Positions 19,818-29,035 of a DNA stretch of 58,963 nucleotides are shown one piece after another. The position numbers and the translations under genes are program-made. The stretch is from Methylobacter sp. GTDB taxonomy: Bacteria > Pseudomonadota > Gammaproteobacteria > Methylococcales > Methylomonadaceae. Location: assembly GCA_002928495.1 (NCBI GenBank), contig PERF01000003.1:1-58963 (forward strand), read 5' to 3'. Each line of letters starts with the position of its first letter. Within the stretch, counting starts at the first letter, position 1. A model generated the notes under the pieces. That model worked only from the letters and a program-made list of their open reading frames with translations. It had not been told where the DNA came from and did no database searches.

Positions 19818-21272
19818 CTAGGTCACTTGGGCCAGCCTTAACGGCAGCCGAATAAAAAAGGTGGTGCCTTGGTTTGCCTCTGAGCTAAACCAGATTTTAC
19901 CGTTATGTTTACTGATTACCTGATGCGCGATGTGTAGCCCTTGGCCAGTGCCTTTGCCGACTTCTTTTGTAGTGAAAAAAGGATCGTATATCCGTTGACT
20001 GATTTTTTTATCGATGCCGGCACCGGTATCGGAGATGGCAATTTCCACTTCGTAACCATCCACTTTGGTGGAAATGCTGATGCGGCCGCGGCCTGCGCCT
20101 TTAGCTTCAATCGCATGCGCGGCATTAACGATCAGATTGAGAAATACGCCATTTAAATCACTGGCATAGCATTCAACCGAGGGCAGTTCGCTAAAATCTG
20201 TGACTATATCGGCTAGGTATTTATACTCGTTATGGGCGATGGTTAAGGTATTTTTGATCGCCTCATTAATATTGATGCGGCTGATTTGCGAACGGTCGAT
20301 ATGGGAAAAATCTTTCATGGCGCGCACGATATTCCTGACCCGCTCGGTACCTTCCAGCGACTGCCGGATGGCTTTGGGAGTATCGTCGATAATGTAATCG
20401 GCGCTGTGCCGGTTTTCCGCGGCTGCCATGGCGTCCCGGCATGCCGGCACGGCTTGCTTAATGCACTCCCGGTATTCGTTAAGCAAGGCAATTAAGTCGT
20501 TAAAGCTTTCTTCCAAGGCTCTTAAATTGTCGCCGATGTACTGTATGGGAGTGTTGATTTCATGCGCAATACCGGCGGCCAGCTGGCCGATGGCTTCCAG
20601 TTTGCGGGCTTGATACAATTGCAACTCAAGGCTTTTGACTTCGCTGAGATCGGATACCGAGCCTATAAAAAACTGTCCTCCTTGAAACTCCAGTTTGCTG
20701 ACTTTTAGCTCCAAGGGAAAAACTTCGCCATTGCTGCGCACTGCCTCTACCTCGCGGCGGATGTCCAGGATTTTCGCAATGTCGGTATTAAAATAATTCG
20801 CAATGTACTGATCGTGCATTTCACCTACATCTTTGGGCATCAGTATCGCCACATTCCGGCCGATTAACTCTTGCTCGCTATAGCCGAAGATTCTACTGGC
20901 GGCATGATTGATGTGTTGAATGGAACCGCGGGCGTTAATGACGATAATGCCGTTGGCCATATTCTCAATCAGTGCGACTAACTTGCTTTCGTTGTGTACG
21001 CGTTCGGATAGCCGGTTTTGGAATTTTTCCAATACCAGCCCGGTTAAATAACCGTATACACCCATAACTAACGGCGCTAAATCGATCACCCAGACAGCCA
21101 GCAGGTTGCGATGCATGGCAAAAACGGCATCCGGAGAAATCGGCATGATGTGGTATTCAAGTTCCAGGTACCAGGCCAGCAAAACAAAGATCATGCCAAC
21201 AAAGGCCGAGGCGGCAGCTATAAGCCACGATAACGGTAAGGGCGATTTAGTAATCAACTTTGCAAAAGGCAT
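19818..21272 (-). CDS. Membrane PAS-domain sensor histidine kinase
   Basis: TM segments, PAS 'IFGYSEQELIGRNVAILMP', H-box 'AAGIAHEINTPIQYIGDN', HATPase 'GTGQGLHIAHQVISKHNGKIW'. Confidence 0.93.
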   Translation of the reverse strand: MPFAKLITKSPLPLSWLIAAASAFVGMIFVLLAWYLELEYHIMPISPDAVFAMHRNLLAVWVIDLAPLVMGVYGYLTGLVLEKFQNRLSERVHNESKLVALIENMANGIIVINARGSIQHINHAASRIFGYSEQELIGRNVAILMPKDVGEMHDQYIANYFNTDIAKILDIRREVEAVRSNGEVFPLELKVSKLEFQGGQFFIGSVSDLSEVKSLELQLYQARKLEAIGQLAAGIAHEINTPIQYIGDNLRALEESFNDLIALLNEYRECIKQAVPACRDAMAAAENRHSADYIIDDTPKAIRQSLEGTERVRNIVRAMKDFSHIDRSQISRININEAIKNTLTIAHNEYKYLADIVTDFSELPSVECYASDLNGVFLNLIVNAAHAIEAKGAGRGRISISTKVDGYEVEIAISDTGAGIDKKISQRIYDPFFTTKEVGKGTGQGLHIAHQVISKHNGKIWFSSEANQGTTFFIRLPLRLAQVT

Positions 21273-21683
21273 GGCAAGTCGGTGCTTTTAGGTCGGATAG
21301 ACGAATCGGTTAGACTTAAATATGGCACAAAATCCTAAAAATGCTTGTTCACCCAGGCATGTCGATAGGCGCTTTTGCAGGTAACGGCAAATCTATTTGG
21401 AATTGTGGAAGCAAGCTGGTTTCTTGCATTTCGGGCTTGTGGCGGACTTGAGGTGTTAATTTATAGTCTTATCATGCTTGATTTCCATGGCCGGGGATCA
21501 AGCAATAAAGCTTTAGCTGGGGTGAGGCAAGAATAACCGGGTTTTTGGCTGGTGTCTGTGTTCGGTAATAAAACTGTGAGCTATTCCCTTAAATTCCGCG
21601 CAAATTAAACAAATTTATCGGGGCGGGGAGAATTTGGCAGGTTGTCATTGTCAACAATTCAAGTCCGCCCGGGGAAATTCTAG

Positions 21684-21700
21684 TGCTTTGATACAAAGCA
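21684..21700. repeat. Perfect inverted repeat TGCTTTG-ATA-CAAAGCA in a long divergent intergenic region
   Basis: 7-bp arms with 3-nt spacer, read directly; could be an operator. Confidence 0.4.
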
Positions 21701-21802
21701 TTTGTAATATAGTGCTTACATGAGTCATGCTTATGCTTGCAAGTTTTGTATAATCGGAGAATATTTGCTTTGGCTATATCATAGTTTTCAGGAATTATCA
21801 GT

Positions 21803-24691
21803 GTGTTAGCGGATTTATGGAAGGCGGCTATGGAGGCATTGCAACCGCGTACAAAAACCAGCTTAGGCCCAGCCTTTCTGGTGTTGTTGACATTGCTGGC
21901 ATCACCGTCGTTTGCCGGTGTGAAGCCGCAGAATGCGCTTCCCGGCGTTCTCGCGCCAATGTCCGATGTCTGGGGGGCATCCTACCGGGAAGACATTAAT
22001 CAGGCGTTGATGTTAGCAGTGTCCGGAGCCCAAGCTGATGCTGGTCAGACGAGTGAAACTTTTTTCTTTGGTTTGGAAACGCTAAAGGTCTCTGTGCCGA
22101 GTGCTTCAAACCGGCTAACTTTCAGCGATGAAGAACAAGCTTGGCTGACCCGGCATCCGGTTATCAAATTAGCGGTCAGAGATAATTTCCCGCCCTACGA
22201 ATGGTTGGATCAACACCATCAATACCGTGGACTGGTGGCCGAATATGTGGCTATTCTCAGTCGAAAGCTGGGGGTTAGGTTTGAGCTGATTGGTGTCAAG
22301 AGTTGGCTGGAAGAACTTGCTCTGGCCGGCCGGGGCGAGGCGGATATGTTTGCCGATGTTAACAAAACCCCCGAAAGTGAAGCGTTATTAAAATTTACTC
22401 AACCTTACCTCAGTACCCCAATTGTGATTGTCGATAATGGCGAGCGCAATTTTGCCGGCAGCTTACGCGAGCTTGCCAACCGTAAAGTACTGGTGCACAA
22501 AGGTTGTTTAATACAAGATTATATTGCCCGTGATTATCCGGCTATCCAGTTGATGGGTATGGAGGACGGCAAGGAAGCCTTGCTGAAAGTTAGCCAGGAC
22601 AAGGACTTGGTTTTTGTCGGCGATGCCGGTTATGTGTACTACCTGATGCAGCTAAACGGTTGGTATGGCCTCAGATTTTCCGGCGATACGCAGCAAAGAA
22701 GATCCCATCAAATGGCGGTAACCAAGGATAACGCCGTGTTGGCTGGCATTGTGGAAAAAGTTTTTGCGGATATTCCGGCGCAGGAACGGGAGATGATGGA
22801 AAGCCGATGGTTGGGCAGGTCAATTAAACAGGAAACCGATGTCAACGTGATGTTACGCTACGGCGCGGCCGTTTTGCTGGTCATCGGTTTGCTGCTGCTA
22901 TGGAACAAATATCTTCGTCAGGAGATTCGCCGGCGCAAACATATCGAGGATAAACTGCGCAAGGATCAGGATGAGTTGCTGATGGCGGCCACCGTGTTTG
23001 CGCATAGCCGGGAAGGCATTATCGTCACCGATAAACACGCCAATATCATCGATATGAATCCGGCGTTCAGCACAATAACCGGTTATACACGGGAAGAAAT
23101 CCTCAATAAAAATCCCCGGCTGCTTAACTCCGGTATCCACGATATGGTGTTTTATCAGGCAATTTGGGATAACTTAAAGTCGCAAGGCCATTGGAGCGGG
23201 GAGATCTGGAATCGCCGGAAAAATGGCGAGATTTACGCTGAATGGCTAACCATTTCAGCGGTTAAAAACAAGCAAGGTGAAGTCATCAATTATATCGGTA
23301 ATTTTTCCGATATTACCTTACTAAAGCAGCATGAGCAGCGGTTAGAGCATATCGCCCATTACGACGCCCTCACCGGCGTGCCCAACCGGGTGTTGTTAGC
23401 TGACCGCATGAAATCCGGATGCATACACAGCCGCCGGGAGCATACCCTGATGGCGGTGGGTTACCTGGATCTGGACGGGTTTAAGCCGATCAATGATAGC
23501 TTCGGCCACAGCGCGGGCGACCAATTGCTAATTGAAATTGCCCACCGCATCAAGGATACGTTACGCGAGGGCGATACCGTGGCACGCTTGGGCGGCGATG
23601 AATTTGTCTTTTTGCTGCTGGGCCTACATAAAGTCGAGGAATGCGAAGCCACCTTGCACCGCTTGCTGGGTGAGATTGCCCGGCCTGTGGTATTGCAAGC
23701 GCAAGCGGTTTATGTGTCAGCCAGCATCGGTATCAGTATTTATCCAATCGACGACACCGATTCCGACACCTTGCTTAGGCATGCCGATCAAGCCATGTAC
23801 CAAGCTAAGCAAGCCGGTAAAAACTGCTTTCACATTTACGATCCGGAGCTTGACCGCCGTCTGCATTGGCACCGAGAAGCCCTGGATCAGATTGAAAAAG
23901 CCCTGGAGCGGGAAGAGTTCGAGCTGTTTTTCCAGCCCAAAATCGATATGCTCAAAGGTCAGGTTGTAGGCGCCGAAGCTTTGGTGCGCTGGCGGCATCC
24001 GGAGCGAGGGGTGGTTATGCCCAGCGAGTTTTTGCCGCTGATTGAAGGTAAGTCGCTGGCGGTTAAAATGGATTTTTGGGTTATGGAGCAAGCGCTTAAG
24101 CAGATGGCGCAGTGGCAGGCCGAAGGTCTGCAGTTGCTGGTCAGTGTCAATGTGACCGCGCGCAGTCTGCAAGCGCCGGATTTTGTGCAGCGTCTGGAGG
24201 CCTTGCTGAACAAATATAAGCAAGTCAAGCGCGCCAGTTACGAGCTGGAGATTCTGGAAAGCGAAGCGCTGGACGACTTGATTTACATATCCAAAGTCGT
24301 TTATGCCTGCCAGCAATTGGGCGTTCAGTTCGCTTTGGATGATTTCGGCACCGGTTATTCCTCACTGACGTATTTGAAACGTTTGCCCACGCAAACCCTC
24401 AAAATCGATTGTTCGTTTGTGCGCGATATGCTGCATGATGAGGAAGATTTGGCGATAGTCCGCGGCATTATCGGTTTGGCCGATTCGTTTCGTTTGCAAG
24501 TGGTGGCGGAAGGCGTGGAATCCGCCGAACACGGCTTGGCGCTGCTGAATCTGAACTGCCGCTATGGGCAAGGTTACGGCATCGCAAAACCCATGCCCGC
24601 CAATCAGATCGCCGCCTGGTTTAACAACTGGGAACTGCCGGAAGCCTGGAAAACGCCGGTTAACGGATCGTTGTTTCAGCATACCCGCTGA
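21803..24691 (+). CDS. Periplasmic solute-binding (SBP_bac_3)-PAS-GGDEF-EAL c-di-GMP turnover protein
   Basis: 'IKLAVRDNFPPYEWLDQHHQYRGLVAEYVAIL', PAS, 'LGGDEFVFL', 'GAEALVRWRHPERG', 'DDFGTGYSSLTYLKRLPTQTLKID'. Confidence 0.93.
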   Translation: MLADLWKAAMEALQPRTKTSLGPAFLVLLTLLASPSFAGVKPQNALPGVLAPMSDVWGASYREDINQALMLAVSGAQADAGQTSETFFFGLETLKVSVPSASNRLTFSDEEQAWLTRHPVIKLAVRDNFPPYEWLDQHHQYRGLVAEYVAILSRKLGVRFELIGVKSWLEELALAGRGEADMFADVNKTPESEALLKFTQPYLSTPIVIVDNGERNFAGSLRELANRKVLVHKGCLIQDYIARDYPAIQLMGMEDGKEALLKVSQDKDLVFVGDAGYVYYLMQLNGWYGLRFSGDTQQRRSHQMAVTKDNAVLAGIVEKVFADIPAQEREMMESRWLGRSIKQETDVNVMLRYGAAVLLVIGLLLLWNKYLRQEIRRRKHIEDKLRKDQDELLMAATVFAHSREGIIVTDKHANIIDMNPAFSTITGYTREEILNKNPRLLNSGIHDMVFYQAIWDNLKSQGHWSGEIWNRRKNGEIYAEWLTISAVKNKQGEVINYIGNFSDITLLKQHEQRLEHIAHYDALTGVPNRVLLADRMKSGCIHSRREHTLMAVGYLDLDGFKPINDSFGHSAGDQLLIEIAHRIKDTLREGDTVARLGGDEFVFLLLGLHKVEECEATLHRLLGEIARPVVLQAQAVYVSASIGISIYPIDDTDSDTLLRHADQAMYQAKQAGKNCFHIYDPELDRRLHWHREALDQIEKALEREEFELFFQPKIDMLKGQVVGAEALVRWRHPERGVVMPSEFLPLIEGKSLAVKMDFWVMEQALKQMAQWQAEGLQLLVSVNVTARSLQAPDFVQRLEALLNKYKQVKRASYELEILESEALDDLIYISKVVYACQQLGVQFALDDFGTGYSSLTYLKRLPTQTLKIDCSFVRDMLHDEEDLAIVRGIIGLADSFRLQVVAEGVESAEHGLALLNLNCRYGQGYGIAKPMPANQIAAWFNNWELPEAWKTPVNGSLFQHTR

Positions 24692-24742
24692 ACGGCGGTT
24701 TAGGCGGCGGCGGTAAAATTTGTTAAAGTACGCTTTTATCCG

Positions 24743-25372
24743 TTGGTCACTGACATGGCATATACCGAGGAATTTTACCGTAAGGCCCAGGCGCTGATTC
24801 AAGCCGGCCGCTACATTGACAGCAGAGGCTGGGTGCCAGCCACCAGCGGCAATTTTTCGGCGCGACTGGCCGACGACACCATCGCGATTACCGTTTCCGG
24901 CCGGCATAAAGGTTGTTTGCAGACTGGCGACATCATGCAGGTGGACGCCTCGGGTGCGCCGTTGGACGGTAAAAAGCCGTCCGCCGAGACACTGCTACAT
25001 ACTTCGCTGTACCGGCGCTTTCCCGACTGCAATGCCGTGCTGCACCCGCATTCGTTGAATGCCACGCTAGCCTCCAAATGGTTTAACGGGCAACTGGTGC
25101 TCAAAGATTACGAGTTGCTCAAAGCATTTAGCGGTTACAACAGCCATGAACATGAAATGGTTGTGCCGATTTTTGCCAACGACCAGAATATCGCCCGTTT
25201 GGCGGAGGCGGTAGACCGCTATCTGGATAACCATACCTCTGTGCATGCGTATTTAATTGCCGGGCATGGTTTATACACTTGGGCCGACAGCATAGAAACC
25301 GCGCTACGTTACCTGGAGGCCCTGGATTTTCTGTTGGCGTGTGAATTGGATCTCAGGAGGTTACCGTCATGA
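24743..25372 (+). CDS. mtnB: Methylthioribulose-1-phosphate dehydratase
   Basis: Class II aldolase-like 'GRYIDSRGWVPATSGNFSARL...VLHPHSLNATLAS...AYLIAGHGLYTWADSIETALRYLEALDFLL'; followed by mtnD and mtnC. Confidence 0.92.
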   Translation: MVTDMAYTEEFYRKAQALIQAGRYIDSRGWVPATSGNFSARLADDTIAITVSGRHKGCLQTGDIMQVDASGAPLDGKKPSAETLLHTSLYRRFPDCNAVLHPHSLNATLASKWFNGQLVLKDYELLKAFSGYNSHEHEMVVPIFANDQNIARLAEAVDRYLDNHTSVHAYLIAGHGLYTWADSIETALRYLEALDFLLACELDLRRLPS

Positions 25373-25929
25373 CTTCACTAGTTATTTATCCCGACAACCA
25401 ACCATCGCAAGGTGTGCGATACATTGGTTTTGAAACCATCAAAAACCGGTTGCAGCATATTGGCGTAGCGCTAGAGCGCTGGACTGCGGAAATGCCGTTG
25501 ACCGCCGACGCCGGGCAGGATGCCGTGCTGGCGGCTTATAGCGATTCTGTGGAAAAATTAAAACAGCGTTACGGTTTTCAGTCTGTGGATGTAGCGGCGT
25601 TAACGCCTGATCACCCCGATAAAGCGGCTTTGCGGCAAAAATTTTTGGCCGAGCATATTCACGAGGATTTCGAAGTGCGGTTTTTTGTTGCCGGCAACGG
25701 TTTGTTTTATCTACATGCCGACAGTCAGGTTTTTGCCTTGTTGTGCGAACAAGGCGATTTAATCAGCGTTCCCGCCAAGGTCAGGCACTGGTTCGATATG
25801 GGAGAGAACCCGGATTTTAAATGCATTCGTTTGTTTACGGCCCCCGATGGCTGGGTTGCCGAATTTACCGGCAGCACGATTGCAAACACGTTCCCCCGTT
25901 ATGAAGATTTTATGGCGGAGCTGGCGTGA
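25369..25929 (+). CDS. mtnD: Acireductone dioxygenase
   Basis: ARD cupin 'EHIHEDFEVRFFVAGNGLFYLHADSQVFALLCEQGDLISVPAKVRHWFDMG'. Confidence 0.94.
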   Translation: MTSLVIYPDNQPSQGVRYIGFETIKNRLQHIGVALERWTAEMPLTADAGQDAVLAAYSDSVEKLKQRYGFQSVDVAALTPDHPDKAALRQKFLAEHIHEDFEVRFFVAGNGLFYLHADSQVFALLCEQGDLISVPAKVRHWFDMGENPDFKCIRLFTAPDGWVAEFTGSTIANTFPRYEDFMAELA

Positions 25930-26606
25930 TTAAAGCAATCGTCACCGATATTGAAGGCACCACCACTGCGCTCAGCTTCGTCAAGGATGTGCTGTTTCCT
26001 TATGCGCGTAGCCAAATTGCGGAATTTGTCCGGCACAATCAAGACGATCCCCGTATTGCCGGGTTATTGCAAGACGCCAGAAGCATAGCCGGCGCGGATT
26101 TGACTGACGAGCAATTGATCGCGGTGTTGGAAGGCTGGATAGACAACGATGAAAAAATTACACCGTTAAAATCCCTGCAAGGTTTGATCTGGTATGACGG
26201 TTACCATAAAGGCCGCTTTAAAGGCCATGTTTACCAAGATGCCGCGCGCAATCTTAGCCAATGGCATGCTCAGGGCTTCAAGTTATACGTGTATTCCTCC
26301 GGCTCGGTGCAGGCGCAAAAACTTTTGTTTGCACAAAGCGACTACGGCGATTTGTCGGTGCTGTTTTCAGGTTATTTCGACACCCACATCGGCGGCAAGC
26401 GCGAAACCGCCTCTTACCAAGCCATCGCTGCCGAGCTGGGATTGCCGGGTGAAGACATTTTGTTTTTATCCGATATTGTCGAAGAATTGGATGCCGCCAA
26501 GGCGGCCGGATTTGCTACCTGCTGGCTGGTGCGCGGCCAGACTATCGATGCCAATGCCGCGCATCGTCAAGTGGAAAACTTTGATCAAATTATTTTGAAT
26601 GCTTAA
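25926..26606 (+). CDS. mtnC: Enolase-phosphatase E1 (acireductone synthase), GTG start
   Basis: 'IKAIVTDIEGTTTALSFVKDVLFPYAR...GYFDTHIGGKRETASYQAIAAELGLP'. Confidence 0.94.
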   Translation: MIKAIVTDIEGTTTALSFVKDVLFPYARSQIAEFVRHNQDDPRIAGLLQDARSIAGADLTDEQLIAVLEGWIDNDEKITPLKSLQGLIWYDGYHKGRFKGHVYQDAARNLSQWHAQGFKLYVYSSGSVQAQKLLFAQSDYGDLSVLFSGYFDTHIGGKRETASYQAIAAELGLPGEDILFLSDIVEELDAAKAAGFATCWLVRGQTIDANAAHRQVENFDQIILNA

Positions 26607-26670
26607 ATTTATGTTAAAGTATTTGGCGTAAGGCATTTAATTTAATGCGTTTTTTCTGTTTTACAGGTTA

Positions 26671-27828
26671 ATGTCCATGCGCATAAGCATAACCCCCCTA
26701 CACTTAGTCATCGCCGCTACCTTGGTTATGTCAGGTTGTGCCGGCAACACCGCCGCCGTAAAAAAACCGGCGCCTTTGACGTCTGCAAGCACACTTAAAA
26801 CGCCTGTGCCATCCGCAACCGCTAGACAGTCAACACCGCCGGTGCCGGCTGTTAATTATTCAGCTGCTAAAATCACCGGCGATTATGCCGGGTATCCGGT
26901 TTTAGGGCAGTTTATTCAACGCATGGCGGATGAACACGGTTTTTCCCGGGAATATCTGTATGCGGTGTTTTCCAAGGCTCAGCGTAAACAATGGACGTTG
27001 GATTATTTGTCCAAAGAAACCGGCGGTGGTGGCGGTGGGCCGGCACCGGGTGCATGGAGCCGTTACCGGGCGCAGTTTTTAACCCATCTGCATATAAACG
27101 GCGGTATCGAATTCTGGCATAAGCACCGCGCCTGCTTGCAGCAGGCCGCTGACCGCTATGGTGTGCCGCCGGAATATATTCTCGGCATCATGGGCGTGGA
27201 AACCGCCTTCGGGCGAAATATCGGCAAGCACCGGATTATCGATGCGCTGACCACGCTGGCCTTCGATTATCCACGGCGTGCGGCTTATTTTACCGGCGAG
27301 CTGGAAAAGTTTTTGCTGATGACACGCGCCGAAAAAATCGATCCTTTAAAACCGGTTGGTTCGTATGCCGGCGCCATGGGGCTGGGCCAATTTATGCCCA
27401 GTAGTTTCTTGCAATGGGCGGTGGATTTCAACGGCGACGGCGTGCGTGATTTGTGGCAGCCCGAGGATGTGGTCGGCAGTATTGCCAACTATTTTGTTGC
27501 CCACGGTTGGCATCCCAATGAGCCGGTGGTTACCCCGGCTGCTGTCAGCGGCGCGCAATTTGCCGCGCTGGAAACCGGTTTTGATACCCATTACGACCTC
27601 AAGGCGTTAAGCCAATCCGGCATACGTCCGGCGCGGGCCATGGCAAACCCGCCCGATAAACTGAGTTTGCTGCGGCTTCGCGCCAGCCACGGAGACGAAT
27701 ATTGGTTGGGCCATCCCAATTTTTACGTGATAACGCGGTATAACCACAGCACCCATTATGCCATGGCGGTGCACGAGTTGGCGCAAGCTATTAAACAAGG
27801 TTATCTGGATAGTGTAGCCGCCAGATAA
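26671..27828 (+). CDS. mltB: Lytic murein transglycosylase B (lipoprotein)
   Basis: Lipobox 'VMSGCAG', 'YILGIMGVETAFGRNIGKHRIIDALTTLAFDYPRRAAYFTGELEKFLLM', EF-hand 'DFNGDGVRDLW'. Confidence 0.93.
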   Translation: MSMRISITPLHLVIAATLVMSGCAGNTAAVKKPAPLTSASTLKTPVPSATARQSTPPVPAVNYSAAKITGDYAGYPVLGQFIQRMADEHGFSREYLYAVFSKAQRKQWTLDYLSKETGGGGGGPAPGAWSRYRAQFLTHLHINGGIEFWHKHRACLQQAADRYGVPPEYILGIMGVETAFGRNIGKHRIIDALTTLAFDYPRRAAYFTGELEKFLLMTRAEKIDPLKPVGSYAGAMGLGQFMPSSFLQWAVDFNGDGVRDLWQPEDVVGSIANYFVAHGWHPNEPVVTPAAVSGAQFAALETGFDTHYDLKALSQSGIRPARAMANPPDKLSLLRLRASHGDEYWLGHPNFYVITRYNHSTHYAMAVHELAQAIKQGYLDSVAAR

Positions 27829-27856
27829 CAATCATTACCGATACCTTAGGAGCGTT

Positions 27857-28216
27857 ATGAAAACATTGCATTTATTAATTATATTGTTGTCGGTTTCAGG
27901 TTTTATCGGCAGGGTCGCGTTGTCCGAGCTTAAGCCGGAAATGTTGGCGGTGAAATGGATTTCAGTCAGTCCGCATATCTTAAACGCGTTATTGCTGTTA
28001 ACCGGTTTTATTCTGGTGTTTCAAGGCGACTGGTTGGCCGGCGATTATGGCTGGATTGTCGCTAAAATTGTGGCTTTAGTCGTTTATATCGGGCTCGGCC
28101 TGATGGCGCTTAAACAACAAGGGACGGCCAAATGGGCCGCATTTGCCGGAGCTTTGCTATGCGTGGCTTACATCGGTATGGTCGCGGTTAAAAAAGACGC
28201 GTGGTTTTTCTTATAA
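27857..28216 (+). CDS. SirB2 family membrane protein
   Basis: 119 aa, 4 TM, 'KTLHLLIILLSVSGFIGRVAL...WISVSPHILNALLLLTGF'. Confidence 0.82.
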   Translation: MKTLHLLIILLSVSGFIGRVALSELKPEMLAVKWISVSPHILNALLLLTGFILVFQGDWLAGDYGWIVAKIVALVVYIGLGLMALKQQGTAKWAAFAGALLCVAYIGMVAVKKDAWFFL

Positions 28217-29035
28217 ATAAAACGGCTGACCGTCTAGCGTTTGTTGTAGCCATGCCAAGGCGGCTTGCGCCGATTTAAATTCAGGCAGTTGGGCGGGTAT
28301 TGCCGGTTGCAGCGCATTTAAGCGTTGTAGTTGGTTTGCCAGCTGTCGGCGTTCGCTGGCGGTCACATGGCAGTGCCGGAGCGATTGTTCAAACCACTTT
28401 ATTGCCGGCGCGTTTAAGTTTTCAGTCAGCGCGGTCAGCGCCGACAGCAAAGACTCGATAGCCGGCAGCTGTGCTTGCATTAGCCGGCCGGCCAAGGTTT
28501 CGTTTACGGCAGCAGCCGGATTTTCGGTATTGTCCGATACCACTTTCAAGCATTGAATCAACTCCCCCGAAGTAAAACGCGCCGCAGTTTGGTAAAACGC
28601 CGAGCCTTCCATATCGCATAAGGCCTGTTCCGGGTAATTTGTTACCGGTTTTGAAAAGGTTTGCAAGGCTTTGCGGGGTAACGGCAAATTCAAAACTTGC
28701 GGGGGATAATACACTTGTCCGCTATCCTTGTCGGAGATTTTGTCGATTAAAAAACTTTGCCCCAACGGCTCGTGACGGTGCCCGGCTATGCCCGTGTTGA
28801 AAAAAACCGCCGCTTGATTTTGAGCCGTCAAACCCTGAGTGTAGGCTACCGCCGAGGCCATGGCGGTTTTGCCCGGCCCGGTTACGGTCAAGGTGATAGT
28901 TGCCGAGTTGTAAACGTTAAAAACATGAATGCCCGTGTTTTTCTTCAGCTTAAAATATGACACCAAGGGTTTGGCCTCACAGGCCAAGGCACAATAAATA
29001 AAAATTCGGCTATGCGGCTGGTGGTCCGTGTTCAT
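28211..29035 (-). CDS. Nucleoside phosphorylase / MTAN-like superfamily protein
   Basis: 'FFNTGIAGHRHEPLGQSFLIDKISD' and 'CDMEGSAFYQTAARF' signatures of the PNP/MTAN fold. Confidence 0.75.
   Translation of the reverse strand: MNTDHQPHSRIFIYCALACEAKPLVSYFKLKKNTGIHVFNVYNSATITLTVTGPGKTAMASAVAYTQGLTAQNQAAVFFNTGIAGHRHEPLGQSFLIDKISDKDSGQVYYPPQVLNLPLPRKALQTFSKPVTNYPEQALCDMEGSAFYQTAARFTSGELIQCLKVVSDNTENPAAAVNETLAGRLMQAQLPAIESLLSALTALTENLNAPAIKWFEQSLRHCHVTASERRQLANQLQRLNALQPAIPAQLPEFKSAQAALAWLQQTLDGQPFYL

Noticed and set aside
21273-21802. c-di-GMP riboswitch before the GGDEF-EAL gene
   Set aside because: Could not identify GEMM-type conserved elements by eye; only a short inverted repeat is clear.
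23717-24316. Minus-strand 199-aa ORF opposite the GGDEF-EAL gene
   Set aside because: Antisense shadow of a conserved EAL domain; no family signature.
27400-27480. EF-hand-like DFNGDGVRDLW in MltB as a novel calcium site
   Set aside because: An EF-hand-type site is an established feature of MltB/Slt35, so not novel.
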